Below, one piece after another: positions 5,026 through 6,178 of a stretch of 6,178 nt of DNA. Location of the stretch: NCBI GenBank assembly GCA_964507925.1, contig CAZDRB010000039.1, positions 1 through 6,178 on the forward strand. The letters are read 5' to 3'. Source of the DNA: CAZDRB01 sp964507925 (GTDB lineage: Bacteria > Patescibacteriota > Microgenomatia > UBA1400 > UBA12108). The position numbers and the translations under genes were made by a program. Position 1 is the first letter of the stretch; the number at the start of each line of letters is the position of its first letter. The notes under the pieces were generated by a model that worked only from the letters and a program-made list of their open reading frames with translations, did no database searches and was not told where the DNA came from.

Positions 5026-6178
5026 ATGCCAAAACTGAACCTGCCTTCCCTTTTTGGTGGCAAATTTAGCTCAAAGTCGCCAGGCGAAGACAACCAACCC
5101 CCAACTACATCACCCGCGATCACGGCCCTTTCCCAGGGCACGACCAACGTCAAGGACGTTATTGCCCCCGAGGCAATCGAGGTGGATTTTTCTGACATCA
5201 AAATCAACGACACCTACTACCGCACCCTGTTTGTGGCCGGCTACCCTCGCTTCGTCAATGCCAACTGGCTCTCGCCTCTCATCAACTTTCCCCACTCCCT
5301 CTCAATCTCAATGTTTATCTACCCCGTCGACGGCAAAGGGGTTATCGAGGACCTAAGGAGAAAGATCGCCGAAATGGAGGCCGAGCTCCAGGGAGACATT
5401 CAGCGTGGTCGCATCATCAACATTGATACCCAGGTCAAGCTCGAAGATGCCAGATCCCTTCAAGAACAGCTCGCCAAAGGCGCAGAGAGGTTTTTCCAGT
5501 TTGGTCTCTACATTACAATTCGTGACGACAAAAAAGATATTCTGGACCGAGTTACTAATCATATTAAATCAGCTCTCGGCGCTCTCCTAATCGTCGCCAA
5601 AACCGCCTCGCTCCAAATCGAGGATGGCTTCAAAACCACCCTTCCAACAGGTCTCGACAAACTCAAGATCAATCGCAACATGGACACAACCAGTCTCGCA
5701 ACCACCTTCCCCTTCACAAGCTCAGAGCTCACCGCCAACGAAGGTATTATGTACGGCATCAACGAGCACAATGACTCGCTCGTGGTCTTTGATCGCTTCA
5801 CGCTCGAAAACGCCAACATGGTCGTCTTTGCCAAGTCTGGATCAGGCAAGTCATACATGGTTAAGCTCGAAATACTTCGCTCGCTCCTTTTTGAGACCGA
5901 GGTTATCGTCATCGACCCAGAAGACGAGTATAGAAAGCTCGCGGGGGCGCTCGGCGGAACCTACATCGACTTCTCCTTTAACTCCCCTAGCCGCATCAAC
6001 CCCTTCGAGCTTCCTCAGGTCGAAGAGCCAGACGAAAATGAGCTAGCCCTCAAAATCATCTCTCTCCACTCGCTCATCAAAATCATGGTTGGCGACATGA
6101 ATCCCCAAGAAGAGGCCCTCCTCGACCGCGCTCTTGTCATGACCTATCAAATGAAAGGCATAACCAGAGACCCCTCAA
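5026..6178 (+). CDS. virB4: VirB4-family T4SS ATPase (3' partial)
   Basis: The frame is open from ATG 5026 to the window end (384 residues); an in-frame TAA at 5002-5004 fixes the start region. Residues 1-45 are a polar, Ser/Pro/Thr-rich lead. Residues about 46-100 hold the VirB4 N-domain with NDTYYRTLFVAGYPRFV (61-77) and SISMFIYPVD. Residues about 106-158 form a long charged helix, as is common in this family. The P-loop is AKSGSGKS (269-276, Lys275), followed by the HerA/VirB4-type IDPEDEY (296-302) and RINPFELP (323-330). The Walker B and arginine-finger region would lie past the right edge. VirB4 is the universal cytoplasmic motor of type IV secretion and powers substrate transfer and channel or pilus assembly. 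Its neighbours, a PrgI membrane dock and a TraC-like protein, support this. Isoleucine is mostly ATC here. The family call is sure; the substrate (DNA or protein) is not known. Confidence 0.93.
   Translation, partial: MPKLNLPSLFGGKFSSKSPGEDNQPPTTSPAITALSQGTTNVKDVIAPEAIEVDFSDIKINDTYYRTLFVAGYPRFVNANWLSPLINFPHSLSISMFIYPVDGKGVIEDLRRKIAEMEAELQGDIQRGRIINIDTQVKLEDARSLQEQLAKGAERFFQFGLYITIRDDKKDILDRVTNHIKSALGALLIVAKTASLQIEDGFKTTLPTGLDKLKINRNMDTTSLATTFPFTSSELTANEGIMYGINEHNDSLVVFDRFTLENANMVVFAKSGSGKSYMVKLEILRSLLFETEVIVIDPEDEYRKLAGALGGTYIDFSFNSPSRINPFELPQVEEPDENELALKIISLHSLIKIMVGDMNPQEEALLDRALVMTYQMKGITRDPS

Noticed and set aside
5559..6046. Long open frames on both strands within virB4 (minus 5559-5912, plus 5624-6046).
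   Set aside because: They lie wholly inside the VirB4 frame, which has clear family motifs. Their compositions are Ser/Pro/Arg-rich in the way of shadow frames.
1..6178. CRISPR array, tRNA, rRNA, transposase, attachment site or recoded TGA.
   Set aside because: No spaced repeats, tRNA-like cloverleaf or mobile-element gene was seen, and stops of all three kinds close the genes normally.

Overview
The window is a compact, single-strand (+) gene block that encodes the membrane and ATPase core of a type IV secretion-like (T4SS-like) apparatus. It holds five genes. The first is cut by the left edge of the window and the last by the right edge. The layout (large CHAP-domain membrane protein, small membrane-anchored Ig-like protein, PrgI-family protein, stand-alone TraC-like N-domain protein, VirB4 ATPase) resembles loci I associate with Patescibacteria/CPR bacteria, perhaps Microgenomates-like. 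That placement is an inference from gene order, protein style, TA-rich -10-like boxes directly before start codons and the lack of clear Shine-Dalgarno sites. No rRNA or marker gene is present to prove it. Stops TGA, TAG and TAA are all used, and nothing calls for a recoded TGA.

Region by region: (1) Positions 1-2648 are one continuous reading frame that is already open at position 3. It encodes a long soluble region, a cluster of about four hydrophobic segments and a cysteine-rich C-terminal CHAP-type cell-wall hydrolase domain. A TTG at 291 can be read as a start, but the frame is open upstream, so the true start lies outside the window. (2) Positions 2645-3235 overlap gene 1 by ATGA and encode a 196-residue protein with an N-terminal membrane anchor and an Ig-like domain. 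(3) Positions 3295-4269 encode a PrgI/VirB3-like two-helix protein extended by a long Pro/Ala/Ser-rich linker and a C-terminal carboxypeptidase-regulatory-like beta-sandwich. (4) Positions 4308-4946 encode a TraC/VirB4 N-domain-like protein with no P-loop. (5) Positions 5026 to the window end encode a VirB4-family ATPase with Walker A (K275); its C-terminal half is cut off.

The three genes downstream of the overlapping pair are each preceded by a TAWACT -10-like hexamer that ends only 7-9 nt before the ATG. Two of the three also carry an extended -10 TG. This suggests leaderless or near-leaderless transcripts, with each gene having its own promoter. The gap before gene 4 consists almost entirely of a degenerate 7-bp tandem repeat. 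The gap before gene 5 holds a long imperfect hairpin. Two GC-rich perfect hairpins lie inside gene 1, in frame.

How the parts probably work together (inference): VirB4 and its TraC-like partner power the machine from the cytoplasm. The PrgI protein docks VirB4 to the membrane. The large polytopic protein forms part of the membrane channel and opens the cell wall with its CHAP domain. The Ig-like protein is a surface or periplasm-facing accessory. No relaxase, coupling protein or pilin is visible, so DNA conjugation is not demonstrated; protein delivery or DNA uptake are equally open.
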